Source: Mixta gaviniae (GTDB taxonomy: Bacteria > Pseudomonadota > Gammaproteobacteria > Enterobacterales > Enterobacteriaceae). Taken from it: DNA of 64,000 nucleotides. Under the pieces are notes generated by a model that ran no database searches, was not told the origin of the DNA, and saw only the letters and a list, made by a program, of their open reading frames with translations. The position numbers and the translations under genes were made by a program. Position 1 is the stretch's first letter, and each line of letters starts with the position of its first letter. The stretch lies in NCBI RefSeq assembly GCF_002953195.1, contig NZ_CP026377.1, positions 3,286,001-3,350,000 of the forward strand, in the 5' to 3' direction. Shown here piece after piece: positions 40,033 through 50,471 of the stretch.

Positions 40033-41430
40033 TTAACGCGCCGCTTTACGGCCATAAACCAGCCAGGTGATCAAAATGCACACGACATAGAACACCAGGA
40101 AGATTTTCATGGCGCCGGCCGGCGATCCGGTCATCGCCAGAGAGAGGCCGAAGGTTTGCGGAATAAAGAAGCCGCCCGCCGCGCCAATCGCGGAGATAAA
40201 GCCGAGCGCCGCCGCGGTATCCGTCACCGCTTCCTGCTGCGCTTCTTTATCGCTGCCGCCGCGCGCTTTTACCTGATCCCAGGTGATTTTGCGGAAAATA
40301 ACCGCGATCATCTGATAGGTCGAACCGCTGCCGAGGCCGGCAGTTAAGAACAGCACCATAAAGATGCCGAAGAACAGCGGGAAGGATCCCGCTTCGCCCT
40401 CTGCCGGCAGCGCCAGGAACAGCAGCGCGGTAAACAGCGCCATGGCGATAAAGTTAATCAGCGTCACCCGTACGCCGCCGAAGCGGTCGGAGATCACCCC
40501 GCCGGCCGAGCGCGCCAGCGCGCCGAGCAGCGGGCCGAAGAAGGCATACTTCATGATCACAATATCCGGGAACTGCGTTTTCGACAGCATGGCGAAACCG
40601 GCGGAAAAACCGATAAAAGATCCGAACGTGGCGAGATAGAGCAGGCTCAGCCCCCACAGATGCGCGCGCTTCAGTACCGGCAGCTGCTGGCGCAGCGAGG
40701 CCTTCGAGGCGGCGAGATCGTTCATGCCGAACCAGGCGGCAAGCGTGGCGATAAACAGCAGCGGCACCCAAATCCAGGCGGCATTTTCCAGCCACATTGG
40801 GCTACCGTCGAGGGTGGCCTGCTGCTGGCCGCCGAAGAAATCGAAAATGGCGAAGGAGATGGCTACCGGCGCCAGCAGCTGCATTACGCTGACGCCGAGG
40901 TTGCCCAGGCCGCCGTTAATGCCCAGCGCGCCGCCCTGCTGCGCCTTCGGAAAGAAGAAGCTGATATTGCCCATGCTGGAGGCGAAGTTCGCCCCGGCGA
41001 AGCCGCACAGCAGAGAGATGGTGACGAAAATAGCGAATGGCGTCTGCGGATCCTGCACGGCGAAACCGAGCCACAGGCAGGGCAGCAGCAGAAAGCCGGT
41101 GCTGAAAGCGGTCCAGCGGCGGCCGCCGACTAAGGGAATGACAAACGAATAAGGGACGCGCAGAATAGCGCCGGAAACCGAGGGCAGCGCAGTTAACAGG
41201 AAAAGCTGATCGGTCGTAAAGTTAAAGCCGACCTTGTTTAAGTTAACGGCAACGGTGCTGAACAGCATCCAGACGCAGAAGGCCAACAGCAGGCAAAATA
41301 CGGAAATCCACAGGTTACGGCTGGCAATACGTTTACCGTACTGCTGCCAGAATTGGGCATCTTCCGGCCGCCAGTCCTGAATCACGGCGCCCGACGCTTT
41401 TTTTTCTGATGGCGTGGCTAAATTTGACAT
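40033..41430 (-). CDS. narK: Nitrate/nitrite antiporter NarK
   Basis: NarK is a 12-helix major facilitator transporter that exchanges external nitrate for nitrite produced by NarGHI. I chose the ATG at 41430 (MSNLATPSEKKASG), giving 465 residues (E. coli 463). The nitrate signature regions GFAGANFASSMGNISFFFP and GLGSGSTYQMIAVIF are present, as is WRPEDAQFWQQYGKRIASRNLW at the start. It lies upstream of narG in the same direction but has its own terminator and an FNR-type promoter. Confidence 0.96.
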   Translation of the reverse strand: MSNLATPSEKKASGAVIQDWRPEDAQFWQQYGKRIASRNLWISVFCLLLAFCVWMLFSTVAVNLNKVGFNFTTDQLFLLTALPSVSGAILRVPYSFVIPLVGGRRWTAFSTGFLLLPCLWLGFAVQDPQTPFAIFVTISLLCGFAGANFASSMGNISFFFPKAQQGGALGINGGLGNLGVSVMQLLAPVAISFAIFDFFGGQQQATLDGSPMWLENAAWIWVPLLFIATLAAWFGMNDLAASKASLRQQLPVLKRAHLWGLSLLYLATFGSFIGFSAGFAMLSKTQFPDIVIMKYAFFGPLLGALARSAGGVISDRFGGVRVTLINFIAMALFTALLFLALPAEGEAGSFPLFFGIFMVLFLTAGLGSGSTYQMIAVIFRKITWDQVKARGGSDKEAQQEAVTDTAAALGFISAIGAAGGFFIPQTFGLSLAMTGSPAGAMKIFLVFYVVCILITWLVYGRKAAR

Positions 41431-41797
41431 AACAACCCCGGTGAAGGAATGAAAACTGCGCACATCCTGCCGGGTCGCTTAGCGTGCGGAGTTGACATAA
41501 ATCAACGGGGAAACAGTTAGTTTCCGCCTGCAATTGTATCCAGTCTACTAAATGAGTAGCGACTGTGGCATGATTATTAGCCTAAAAAACAACAGATTAA
41601 AATCTTACCCCTGCCTTTATAATGGATTTAACGCGAATTTTGTTCCATTGGTGATACTCCTTTAGAGGTATAAGGAAAACATTAAGAATAATGAAAAATA
41701 GCGGTCGCCAGGCCTCCCTGCGCCTGAGAATCGATCTCTGGTCACGCTTTATCCGACCTTGCCGCTGCCGTCGACACCCTGATTAACCGGAGCCAGT
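41431..41797. promoter_or_regulatory. narK-narL divergent control region with FNR and NarL/NarP sites
   Basis: An FNR-like box TTGAC-ATAA-ATCAA lies at 41492-41505; at -41.5 it would place the narK start near 41457. NarL heptamers are TACCCCT at 41606-41612 and a perfect inverted 7-2-7 pair TACTCCT-TT-AGAGGTA at 41655-41670. The 7-2-7 arrangement is the class bound by both NarL and NarP. It could control narK, narL or both. Confidence 0.75.
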
Positions 41798-42451
41798 ATG
41801 ACTACCCATGACGCCGCCACCATTCTTCTGATTGACGATCATCCCATGCTGCGTAATGGCGTTAAGCAGCTTATCAGCCTTGATCCGCAGCTGCAGGTGA
41901 TTGCTGAGGCAGGCAACGGCGAACAGGGCATTGCGCTGGCCGAACAGCACGATCCCGACCTGATTCTGCTCGATTTGAATATGCCGGGCATTAACGGGCT
42001 GGAGACGCTGGACCGGCTGCGGCGCATCGACCTGTCAGGCCGCATCGTGGTGTTTACCGTCTCTAATGACGAAGAGGATGTGGTCAGCGCGCTGAAGCGC
42101 GGCGCAGATGGTTATCTGCTGAAGGATATGGAGCCGGAGGCGCTACTGACCGCGCTGCATCAGGCGGCGGCTGGCCAGATGGTGTTAAGCGATGCCCTGA
42201 CCACGGTGTTGATCAGCAGCCTGCGCGAAACGCCACCGGCAGCACAGCGCGATATCCAGCAGCTGACGCGCCGGGAACACGATATTCTGCGGCAAATTGC
42301 CCGCGGCCTGCCCAATAAAACTATCGCCCGCAAGCTCAACATCACCGAAAGCACGGTGAAGGTGCATGTAAAACACCTGCTGAAAAAACTGCAGCTGAAA
42401 TCGCGCGTCGAGGCGGCAGTCTGGTATTTGCAGAATAAAACCGGGGCGTAG
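41798..42451 (+). CDS. narL: Nitrate/nitrite response regulator NarL
   Basis: NarL activates nitrate respiration genes and represses alternative ones when phosphorylated by a nitrate sensor. The 217 residues include a receiver with Asp13-Asp14, the phospho-accepting Asp59 (LLDLNMPG) and Lys in LLKDMEPE. The LuxR-type helix-turn-helix is [25 protein letters not shown], with the recognition helix [14 protein letters not shown]. It is far closer to NarL than to NarP (for example KQLISLDP and [15 protein letters not shown]). In E. coli narX lies next to narL, but here no narX is found. It is divergent from narK. Confidence 0.95.
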   Translation: MTTHDAATILLIDDHPMLRNGVKQLISLDPQLQVIAEAGNGEQGIALAEQHDPDLILLDLNMPGINGLETLDRLRRIDLSGRIVVFTVSNDEEDVVSALKRGADGYLLKDMEPEALLTALHQAAAGQMVLSDALTTVLISSLRETPPAAQRDIQQLTRREHDILRQIARGLPNKTIARKLNITESTVKVHVKHLLKKLQLKSRVEAAVWYLQNKTGA

Positions 42452-42559
42452 GCGGCAGCGGTCACGGGCAGAATAAACCGGGGCATACATGGCAGCCGGG
42501 TGTTTGCAGCCGACACCGGAACCGTCAGCGGCGCGGAGAAGTTAACGGGATAAGGCGGG

Positions 42560-42595
42560 AGAAAAGCGGCGGACGACCGGTTCGTCGTCCGCCGC
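42560..42595 (-). terminator. Terminator of ansP
   Basis: The inverted repeat GCGGCGGACGAC / GTCGTCCGCCGC (loop of 6, CGGTTC) is followed on the minus strand by TTTTCTC. It begins about ten bases past the ansP stop codon and lies between convergent narL and ansP. Confidence 0.75.
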
Positions 42596-42604
42596 AGCAA
42601 CAGC

Positions 42605-44107
42605 TTATTTAGAAGGATGCTCGTTCAGCGTGGCCTGCTGCTCTGAAGCGGCAGGTTCCTGATGCTCATGTTCCGTCATCGCGACCGCGTGAACGCGTTT
42701 GCGCACGCCGAACCAGCCCAGCACCAGCACCAGAGCAATCAGCGGAATGGACGCCACGGTAAAGGTGCCGTTCGGGTAGTCGAATGCCATCAGCACCAGT
42801 ACGCTGAGCAGGAACAGCAGCGTCAGCCAGGAAGTGACCGGCGCGCCCGGCAGCTTGAAGCTGACATCATCCGCCTTGCCCTCTTTGATCGCCTTACGCA
42901 GACGCATCTGGCAGACAATGATAAAGGCCCAGGTGGAGAGAATACCCAGCGACGCGATATTCAGCACGATCTCAAACACCTGCGACGGCACGTAGTAGTT
43001 CAGCACCACCCCCACCACATAAACAGCAATGGTCACCAGAATACCGGCGTACGGCACCTGCTGGCTGCTCATTTTCGACAGCGCCTGCGGCGCGGAGCCG
43101 CCCATCGCCATCGAGCGCAGAATGCGTCCGGTGGAGTAGAGGCCGGAGTTAAGGCTCGACAGGGCGGCGCTCAGCACCACGATGTTCATAATGCTGCCGA
43201 TATAGGGCACGCCCAGCTTAGAGAAGAAGGTGACAAACGGGCTCTGTCCCGCCTGGTAAGCGTTCCAGGGCAGCAGCAGTACCAGCAGCACTACGGAGCC
43301 GACATAGAACAGGCCGATACGCCAGATGACGCTGTTGATCGCCTTTGGCAGCACTTTTTTCGGCTCTTTACACTCGCCGGCGGCGATGCCCACCAGCTCG
43401 ATCGAGGCGAAGGCGAAGACCACGCCCTGCACCAACACCAGCGCCGGCAGCAGCCCGTGCGGGAACATCCCGCCGTTATCGGAAATAAGATGGAAACCGG
43501 TGGCATTGCCATCCAGCGGCTTGCCGCTGCCAAGGAAGACCACGCCAACCACGAGGAAAATGGCGATCGCCAGCACTTTCACCAGCGCGAACCAGAACTC
43601 CATTTCAGCGAACCACTTCACGCCGATCAGGTTCATGGTGCCGACAATGGCCAGCGCGCCGAGCGCGAACACCCATTGCGGCACATCGCCGAACGCGCCC
43701 CAGTAGTGCATATAGAGCGCTACCGCGGTGATATCGACGATGCCGGTCATCGCCCAGTTGACGAAATACATCCAGCCGGCAACGTAGGACGCCTTTTCGC
43801 CCAGGAACTCACGCGCATAAGAAACAAAGCTGCCGCTGGAGGGCCGGTGCAATACCAGCTCGCCTAACGCACGCAGAATAAAGAAGGAGAATATGCCGCA
43901 GACGAGATACACCAGCGCCAGCGCCGGACCGGCAGCCTGTAAGCGCCCGCCCGCACCGAGGAACAGACCGGTACCGATAGCGCCGCCGATGGCAATCATC
44001 TGCACCTGACGGTTGCCCATCGCCTTGTGGTAGCCAGCATCGTGTGAATTCAGCCAGCGTCTTCTGGCAGCGCGCTGTTCCGCTGCCGTTTTCTTGGTTG
44101 CTTTCAT
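42605..44107 (-). CDS. ansP: L-asparagine permease AnsP
   Basis: AnsP is an inner-membrane proton symporter for asparagine in the amino acid-polyamine-cation superfamily. I chose the ATG at 44107 (MKATKKTAAEQRAARRRWLN), with the ribosome binding site AGGAAAGG, which gives 500 residues (E. coli 499). About 12 helices are visible. The family start is MGNRQVQMIAIGGAIGTGLF, followed by RALGELVLHRPSSGSF. It is inserted between narL and narQ, which is not its E. coli position (near narU). It is convergent with narL and divergent from narQ. Confidence 0.93.
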   Translation of the reverse strand: MKATKKTAAEQRAARRRWLNSHDAGYHKAMGNRQVQMIAIGGAIGTGLFLGAGGRLQAAGPALALVYLVCGIFSFFILRALGELVLHRPSSGSFVSYAREFLGEKASYVAGWMYFVNWAMTGIVDITAVALYMHYWGAFGDVPQWVFALGALAIVGTMNLIGVKWFAEMEFWFALVKVLAIAIFLVVGVVFLGSGKPLDGNATGFHLISDNGGMFPHGLLPALVLVQGVVFAFASIELVGIAAGECKEPKKVLPKAINSVIWRIGLFYVGSVVLLVLLLPWNAYQAGQSPFVTFFSKLGVPYIGSIMNIVVLSAALSSLNSGLYSTGRILRSMAMGGSAPQALSKMSSQQVPYAGILVTIAVYVVGVVLNYYVPSQVFEIVLNIASLGILSTWAFIIVCQMRLRKAIKEGKADDVSFKLPGAPVTSWLTLLFLLSVLVLMAFDYPNGTFTVASIPLIALVLVLGWFGVRKRVHAVAMTEHEHQEPAASEQQATLNEHPSK

Positions 44108-44619
44108 TGCCTTTCCTGTTGTCCTGTCCGATAAAGGAGCTTCTGTCCGCTCAGCCCATTCTTCCTTAATAACCAAACGTTTGCGTTACAGGGAGTCCTG
44201 GGGGTAAATCCGCTGAAGATCTGGGTGTTGTAATGTGGCGACACAGCGGATTTACGGCGATGAATCCTAACCGTTCTCTTGTGGGGAAGCAAAACCCCAA
44301 CAGCGAAATTTTTTACTCTTTTGTAATTTTTGTGGCACAACCTAAAAAGCGACAACGCCGTGCTGGCGCTGGCGTAAAAGCGGGATCTCATCGTGTGCGC
44401 CGTCAGAAAAGTAACGCGCAAGTTAACGCCCGGTTACGAAAAGTGTGGTCAGTGCCGCGCTGCTCAAAGCGGCGCTCCCGCGCGGAAGCATAATCTCTTT
44501 CGCCGCCGACGATAAAGCCGCCTGCCACGCGTTTTCCTGCTGCTAATTTGACTTGACACCGCTGCGTCCTCTGCCGTTTCAGGCTATGATGAGCGCTCTT
44601 TTTCGAGTTAAGTTTTCTC
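44108..44619. other. ansP-narQ divergent intergenic region
   Basis: These 512 bases contain no gene I can support. They hold the promoters of ansP (minus) and narQ (plus). A perfect 12-bp inverted repeat at 44204-44215 and 44244-44255 is listed separately. No full FNR box or 7-2-7 heptamer pair was seen. Confidence 0.4.
44204..44255. repeat. 12-bp inverted repeat upstream of ansP
   Basis: GTAAATCCGCTG (44204-44215) and CAGCGGATTTAC (44244-44255) are perfect reverse complements, 28 bases apart. They lie about 100 bases upstream of ansP on its strand. They could be an operator pair or a long-range stem in the ansP leader. Confidence 0.7.
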
Positions 44620-46314
44620 ATGTTGAAACGTTCCGTTACCAGTCCTATCGCGCGTGCGCTGGCCGGCATCGTCATTCTGTCGGTGCTTTCCACCGGCCTG
44701 GCGCTGCTGACCCTGGCCGGCAGCCTGCGCGACGCGGAGATGATCAATCTCGCCGGCTCACTGCGTATGCAGAGCTATCGCCTGGCGTGGGATGCCGATA
44801 CCCGCTCTCCGGAACTGGCGGCGCATCTGCATGCCTATCAGCAGTCACTGAACGCGCCGGTGCTACAGCATCTGAGCCGCTTTTACGTACCGCAGAACGT
44901 GCGTAACCGCTACGGTCAGCTGAAAGTCAGCTGGACCCTGCTGCAGGCGGATCTGCTGAGCGGCGAGCCGCAGCGCTATTCGCAGCATGTGGCGCGCTAC
45001 GTTGGCGAAATCGATCGCTTCGTCTACGATCTGCAACGCTACGCGGAGCGTAAAATGCAGCTGGTGGCGCTGGCCAGCGCGATTGGCTTTATCGCTATCG
45101 TCGCCCTCGCCTTCTGGACCATTCGCCTGACGCGCCGTCAGGTAGTCAAACCACTGAATCAACTGGCACAGGCCAGCCGCTATATTGAGCAAGGCAACTT
45201 CCACTATCCGCCGCTGGACACCTCGCTGAGTAATGAGCTGGGGCTGCTGGCCAATGCTTTTAACCGCATGTCAGGCGAGCTGGAACGCCACTACAGCGAG
45301 CTGGAAAACACCGTCAAGGCGCGTACCGCCGATCTGCTGGCGGCCAATCAAACCCTGACCATCCTCTATGAGGCGTCGCAGGCGCTGGCGGTCAGCAGTC
45401 TGGGTCAGCCGACCATCACCGAGGTGATGGAGATTGTTTTCCGGCGCGCGAAGCTGACCGCGCTGGCGCTGGACGCCGGCGAAAGCTGGCAGTTCTCACT
45501 GGGCACGCCGCAGCCCGATAAAGCCTGGCAGCGTTTAACCCTGCAGCAGGAGAATCAGCCCGGCGGCGAGCTGCGCTGGCAGGAAGGGGATCGGCAGACG
45601 CCCGCGCCGCTGATGCAGAGCGTCGGCAATTTGCTGGCGCGCGCGATCTGGATCCATCAGGCGCAAAAGCAGCAGCAACAGCTGCTGCTGATGGAGGAGC
45701 GCGCCACTATCGCGCGCGAGCTGCATGATTCGCTGGCGCAGGCGCTCTCTTTTCTGCGTATCCAGCTGACGCTGTTGAAGCGCACCATCACGCCGGAGCA
45801 GCAGCCGGCGCAGCAGATTATCGGCGATTTCGATCGGGCGCTGGCGGAAGCCTATCGCCAGCTGCGCGAGCTGCTGAACACCTTTCGTCTGTCGGTGGAT
45901 GAAGCCTGCCTGCCGGCGGCGCTGCAGGCGATGCTGACGCCGCTGCAGCAGCAGACCTCCGCCGAAATCGCGCTGCACTGCGCATCAAGTTTTGACGCGC
46001 TGACGGCGCAGCAGCAGGTGCATGTTCTGCAGATCGTACGCGAAGCGGTGCTGAACGCGATTCGCCACGCCAATGCCAGCCATATTGAGGTAAGCTGCGC
46101 CACGCTGGAAAACGGCGAACACCATATCAGCATCAGCGATGACGGCTGCGGACTCGCCTCCGTTGAGGAGCCGGCCGGCCATTATGGCCTGACAATTATG
46201 CATGAGCGGGCGCAGCGGCTCGGCGGGACACTGCGGATGGAGACCACGCCTGCGGCCGGAACGCGGCTGCTGTTGCGTTTCCCCGCGCAGGCGGCAGAAA
46301 CAGTAACGGGATAA
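44620..46314 (+). CDS. narQ: Nitrate/nitrite sensor histidine kinase NarQ
   Basis: NarQ senses periplasmic nitrate and nitrite and phosphorylates NarL and NarP. The 564 residues (E. coli NarQ 566) have helix 1 at about 13-33, then the nitrate-binding P box (SLRDAEMINLAGSLRMQSY) with Arg49. Helix 2 at about 146-168 is followed by a HAMP domain, a helical and GAF-like linker, and the HisKA_3 domain with His369 in ATIARELHDSLAQALS. The ATPase motifs are REAVLNAIRHANAS and ISDDGCG. It is NarQ, not NarX: the P box and HAMP follow NarQ, and the cysteine cluster of NarX is missing. narP follows 60 bases downstream. Confidence 0.95.
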   Translation: MLKRSVTSPIARALAGIVILSVLSTGLALLTLAGSLRDAEMINLAGSLRMQSYRLAWDADTRSPELAAHLHAYQQSLNAPVLQHLSRFYVPQNVRNRYGQLKVSWTLLQADLLSGEPQRYSQHVARYVGEIDRFVYDLQRYAERKMQLVALASAIGFIAIVALAFWTIRLTRRQVVKPLNQLAQASRYIEQGNFHYPPLDTSLSNELGLLANAFNRMSGELERHYSELENTVKARTADLLAANQTLTILYEASQALAVSSLGQPTITEVMEIVFRRAKLTALALDAGESWQFSLGTPQPDKAWQRLTLQQENQPGGELRWQEGDRQTPAPLMQSVGNLLARAIWIHQAQKQQQQLLLMEERATIARELHDSLAQALSFLRIQLTLLKRTITPEQQPAQQIIGDFDRALAEAYRQLRELLNTFRLSVDEACLPAALQAMLTPLQQQTSAEIALHCASSFDALTAQQQVHVLQIVREAVLNAIRHANASHIEVSCATLENGEHHISISDDGCGLASVEEPAGHYGLTIMHERAQRLGGTLRMETTPAAGTRLLLRFPAQAAETVTG

Positions 46315-46374
46315 TCCCCTGATTATCATTTTTATTCAGCCAGCCGAGGCTGGCGCTCTATGCCTGGGAGTACC

Positions 46375-47007
46375 ATGGACAATCGACATTTTACCGTGAT
46401 GCTGGTCGACGATCACCCGCTGATGCGGCGGGGCATTCGTCAGCTGCTGGAGCTGGACCGCCATTTTGATGTGGTGGCCGAAGCCAACAACGGCACCGAG
46501 GCGCTGGCGGAAGCCAGTCGGCTGTCGCCGGACGTGATCCTGCTGGATCTGCATATGAAAGGCATGTCCGGGCTTGATACGCTGAAGGCGCTGCGCAATG
46601 AGGGCGTGGCGGCGCGCATTCTGGTGCTGACGGTTTCCGATACACGCAGCGATATTTACGCCATGCTGGACGCCGGCGCGGACGGCTATCTGCTGAAAGA
46701 CAGCGAGCCGGAAGTGCTGCTGCAGCAAATTATCGACGGCGCGCAGGGCGCCAATGTCTACAGCAGCGTGGTACGCGATTATCTGCTGACCCGCGCCCAC
46801 AGCGCCAACCCGTTCCAGACGCTGACCGAGCGCGAGCTGGACGTGCTGCAGGAGGTGGCGCGCGGCCTCTCCAACAAAGAGATCGCCGCCGCGCTGCATA
46901 TTTCGGAAGAGACGGTGAAGGTGCATATCCGCAACTTCCTGCGTAAGCTGGATGTGCGGTCGCGCGTGGCCGCCACCGTGCTGTGGCTGGAGAATAAACA
47001 CCGTTGA
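46375..47007 (+). CDS. narP: Nitrate/nitrite response regulator NarP
   Basis: NarP is the second nitrate-responsive LuxR-type regulator, normally served by NarQ and NarX. I chose the ATG at 46375 (MDNRHFTVMLVDDHPLMRRG), which has GGGAG five bases upstream; an ATG at 46360 is possible. The protein has 210 residues. Asp12-Asp13 and Asp58 form the acidic pocket. The helix-turn-helix region is LTERELDVLQEVARGLSNKEIAAAL, then SEETVKVHIRNFLRKL. In E. coli narP is far from narQ; here they form a likely operon, which makes a simple NarQ-NarP system. Confidence 0.93.
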   Translation: MDNRHFTVMLVDDHPLMRRGIRQLLELDRHFDVVAEANNGTEALAEASRLSPDVILLDLHMKGMSGLDTLKALRNEGVAARILVLTVSDTRSDIYAMLDAGADGYLLKDSEPEVLLQQIIDGAQGANVYSSVVRDYLLTRAHSANPFQTLTERELDVLQEVARGLSNKEIAAALHISEETVKVHIRNFLRKLDVRSRVAATVLWLENKHR

Positions 47008-47208
47008 TGCCCGGCGTTTCGGCACGATAATTTACATTTTCTCCTCTTTTTCTCCACGATTCTTCCTCCGGGGACGCGTAAAGTGATGCGACATCCGATC
47101 GCACTGAATCGATTAACACATCACCCTGCATAACCTGTCCGTCGCGGCGCCAACGCGGCCGGCAGGTTGGTTTCCGTTGATCACATCGTATTGAGGAGTG
47201 CCGCTGTA

Positions 47209-50200
47209 ATGGCGAATTTTTTTATTGACCGCCCAATCTTTGCCTGGGTGCTGGCAATAATGATGTGCCTGACCGGCGCGCTGGCGATCATCTCATTGCC
47301 GGTGGAGCAGTATCCCGATCTCGCCCCGCCTAACGTACGCATCACGACGAACTACCCCGGCGCCTCGGCAGAGACGCTGGAAAATACGGTGACGCAGATT
47401 ATCGAGCAGAGCATGACCGGCATTGATAACCTGATGTATATGTCGTCACAGAGCAGCAACACCGGCCAGGCGACCATCACCCTCACCTTTACCGCCGGCA
47501 CCAACCCCGACGAGGCGCGTCAACAGGTGCAGAATCAGCTGCAGTCGGCGCTGCGCAAGCTGCCGCAGGCGGTGCAGCAGCAAGGGGTGACAGTTAATAA
47601 AACCGGCGAAAGCAATATCCTGATGCTGGCGTTTGTCTCAACAGACGGCAGCATGGATAAGCAGGATATCGCCGACTACGTCGCCAGCAATCTTCAGGAC
47701 CCGCTCAGCCGCATCAGCGGCGTCGGCCAGGTAGATGCCTACGGCACCCAATATGCGATGCGTATCTGGCTCGATCCCAATCAGCTGATTAAATACGCGT
47801 TGACCACGCAGGATGTGGTGAGCGCGATTCAATCGCAGAATAGCCAGGTGGCGGTCGGCCAGGTCGGCGGCACGCCGTCGGTCGATAATCAGGCGCTCAA
47901 CGCCACCGTCAACTCGCAGTCGCTCCTGCAAACCCCGGAACAGTTCAAAGCGATTACCCTACGCACTAACCGCGACGGTTCAGTCGTGACGCTGGGCGAT
48001 GTCGCTGAAGTGGCGCTGGGCGCGGAAAAATATGACTACCTCAGCCGCTATAACGGTATGGCGGCCTCCGGCCTCGGCGTGAAGCTCGCTTCCGGCGCCA
48101 ACGAGCTGGAGACCGATCGGCTGGTGCGGGCGCGGGTTGAAGAGCTGTCGCGCTACTTTCCGCACGGGCTGGAGGCGAAAGTCGCCTATGAGACCACGCC
48201 GTTCGTCACCGCGTCTATCCGCGACGTGGTAAAAACCCTGCTGGAAGCGGTGCTGCTGGTCTTCCTGGTGATGTACCTGTTTATGCAGAACTTCCGCGCT
48301 ACGCTGATCCCGACGATAGCGGTGCCGGTGGTGCTGTTGGGCACCTTCTCAGTACTGTATCTCTGCGGTTTCAGCATCAACACCCTGACCATGTTCGCCA
48401 TGGTGCTGGCGATCGGGCTGCTGGTGGATGACGCTATCGTGGTGGTGGAAAACGTCGAGCGCATCATGAGCGAAGAGGGCCTTTCGCCGCGCGAGGCGAC
48501 GCGTAAATCGATGGGGCAAATACAGGGCGCGCTGGTGGGGATTACGCTGGTGCTTTCCGCAGTGTTCGTGCCGATGGCCTTTTTCGGCGGCACGGTCGGC
48601 GCTATCTACCGTCAGTTTTCCATTACTGTGGTTTCGGCGATGGTGCTGTCGGTGCTGGTGGCGATGATATTGACGCCGGCGCTCTGCGCCTCGCTGCTAA
48701 AACCGGTCACGCCTGGCCATCATCACCAGCGGCGCGGCTTCTTCGGCGGGTTTAACCGGCTGTTCGCACGCAATACCCAGCGCTATGAGCGCAGTGTGGG
48801 GAAAATTCTGCATCAGAGCGGACGCTGGCTGCTGATCTATCTCGCGATTATCGCCCTGATGGCATTCCTGTTCCTGCGCCTGCCCACCTCTTTCCTGCCG
48901 CTGGAAGATCGCGGCATCTTTACCACCCAGGTGCAGCTGCCGCCCGGCTCGACGCAGCAACAAACGCTAAAAGTCGTGGAGAAGGTGGAGAACTATTACA
49001 TGACCCACGAACGGGAGAATATCGAATCGGTGTTCGCGACCGTGGGTTCCGGCCCGGGCGGCAATGGCCAGAACGTGGCGCGTCTGTTTGTGCGCCTTAA
49101 AAACTGGGAGACGCGCGCCGATGCCGATCGCACCTCTTTCGCCATTATCGAACGCGCCACGCAAGCCTTCCGCCAGATTAAAGAAGCGCGCGTGATCGCC
49201 AGCAGCCCGCCGGCCATCACCGGTATGGGCAGCTCTGCCGGTTTCGATATGGAACTGCAGGATCATGCCGGGATCGGCCATACGCAGCTGATGGCGATGC
49301 GCGATCGCCTGCTGGCGCTGGCGGCGCAGGATCCGCGCCTGGCGCGCGTGCGCCACAACGGGCTGGATGATAGCCCGCAGCTGCGCATCGATATCGATCA
49401 GCGTAAAGCGCAGGCGCTGGGCGTCGCCATTGACGATATCAACGACACGCTGAAAACCGGCTGGGGCTCAACCTATGTTAACGATTTTATCGATCGGGGG
49501 CGCGTGAAGAAGGTCTATGTGCAGGCGGCGGCGAAATATCGCATGCTGCCGGACGACATTAACAAATGGTACGTACGCAACAGCTCAGGCGGCATGGTGC
49601 CGTTCAGCGCGTTCGCCAAAACCAGCTGGGAAACTGGCTCGCCGCGCCTGGAGCGCTATAACGGCTACGCGGCACTGGAAATTGTCGGTGAAGCGGCGCC
49701 CGGCGTCAGCACCGACGCCGCGATGAATGTCATGGAACAGCTGGTGAGCCAGCTGCCGTCTGGCGTCGGCCTGCAGTGGACCGGCGCCTCGCTACAGGAG
49801 CGGCTCTCCGGCTCGCAGGCACCGATGCTCTACACCCTTTCGCTGCTGGTGGTCTTTCTCTGTCTGGCGGCGCTCTATGAGAGCTGGTCGATTCCGTTTG
49901 CCGTAATGCTGGTGGTGCCGCTGGGCGTGGTGGGCGCCCTGATCGCCACCTGGGCGCGCGGGCTGGAAAACGATGTCTATTTCCAGGTGGGGCTGTTAAC
50001 GGTGATCGGCCTGTCGGCGAAAAACGCCATCCTGATCGTGGAGTTTGCTAACGATATCAACAGCCGCGGTGGCGATCTGCTTGCCGCCACGCTGGAAGCG
50101 TCGCGCCAGCGCCTGCGTCCGATATTAATGACCTCGCTGGCATTTGTGTTCGGCGTGTTACCGATGGCGATCAGTAACGGCGCGGGTTCCGGTAGCCAAC

Positions 50201-50322
50201 ATGCGGTCGGCACTGGCGTCATGGGCGGCATGATCTCCGCTACGCTGCTGGCGATATTTTTTGTGCCGTTATTTTTTGTATTAATTCGACGCCGCTTCCC
50301 GCTAAAAATAAAGCCGGCGTAA
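47209..50322 (+). CDS. acrD: RND multidrug efflux pump AcrD
   Basis: AcrD is a proton-driven inner-membrane pump that works with AcrA and TolC and exports aminoglycosides and other amphiphilic drugs. I chose the ATG at 47209 ([17 protein letters not shown], with GAGGAG upstream). It gives 1037 residues, exactly the E. coli length. Twelve helices and two large periplasmic loops are present. The proton-relay Asp-Asp is in [21 protein letters not shown], and the later helices carry [16 protein letters not shown]. It follows narQ-narP after 201 bases with no clear terminator. acrD is next to narQ in E. coli as well. Confidence 0.96.
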   Translation: MANFFIDRPIFAWVLAIMMCLTGALAIISLPVEQYPDLAPPNVRITTNYPGASAETLENTVTQIIEQSMTGIDNLMYMSSQSSNTGQATITLTFTAGTNPDEARQQVQNQLQSALRKLPQAVQQQGVTVNKTGESNILMLAFVSTDGSMDKQDIADYVASNLQDPLSRISGVGQVDAYGTQYAMRIWLDPNQLIKYALTTQDVVSAIQSQNSQVAVGQVGGTPSVDNQALNATVNSQSLLQTPEQFKAITLRTNRDGSVVTLGDVAEVALGAEKYDYLSRYNGMAASGLGVKLASGANELETDRLVRARVEELSRYFPHGLEAKVAYETTPFVTASIRDVVKTLLEAVLLVFLVMYLFMQNFRATLIPTIAVPVVLLGTFSVLYLCGFSINTLTMFAMVLAIGLLVDDAIVVVENVERIMSEEGLSPREATRKSMGQIQGALVGITLVLSAVFVPMAFFGGTVGAIYRQFSITVVSAMVLSVLVAMILTPALCASLLKPVTPGHHHQRRGFFGGFNRLFARNTQRYERSVGKILHQSGRWLLIYLAIIALMAFLFLRLPTSFLPLEDRGIFTTQVQLPPGSTQQQTLKVVEKVENYYMTHERENIESVFATVGSGPGGNGQNVARLFVRLKNWETRADADRTSFAIIERATQAFRQIKEARVIASSPPAITGMGSSAGFDMELQDHAGIGHTQLMAMRDRLLALAAQDPRLARVRHNGLDDSPQLRIDIDQRKAQALGVAIDDINDTLKTGWGSTYVNDFIDRGRVKKVYVQAAAKYRMLPDDINKWYVRNSSGGMVPFSAFAKTSWETGSPRLERYNGYAALEIVGEAAPGVSTDAAMNVMEQLVSQLPSGVGLQWTGASLQERLSGSQAPMLYTLSLLVVFLCLAALYESWSIPFAVMLVVPLGVVGALIATWARGLENDVYFQVGLLTVIGLSAKNAILIVEFANDINSRGGDLLAATLEASRQRLRPILMTSLAFVFGVLPMAISNGAGSGSQHAVGTGVMGGMISATLLAIFFVPLFFVLIRRRFPLKIKPA

Positions 50323-50372
50323 AGCGCGTAATAAGAAAATAATACTAATGCATTAAGGATGCATAAATAATA

Positions 50373-50410
50373 AAGGCAGCCGACGGATCGGCTGCCTTCT
50401 CTATTTTTTT
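50373..50410. terminator. Bidirectional terminator between acrD and ypfM
   Basis: The stem AAGGCAGCCGA / TCGGCTGCCTT (loop of 4) is followed on the plus strand by CTCTATTTTTTT and on the minus strand by TATTATTTATG. It can end both acrD and the convergent small gene ypfM. Confidence 0.8.
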
Positions 50411-50471
50411 ACGGACTGTCAGATGCAAAGACGATTGCTGTGGTCGTCACGCGTATCTTTATAGGGCTTAA

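Noticed and set aside
46339..46354. Hairpin GCCAGCC-GA-GGCTGGC as a terminator after narQ
   Set aside because: The loop of two bases is too small for the full stem and there is no T tract. It is better read as part of the narP leader.
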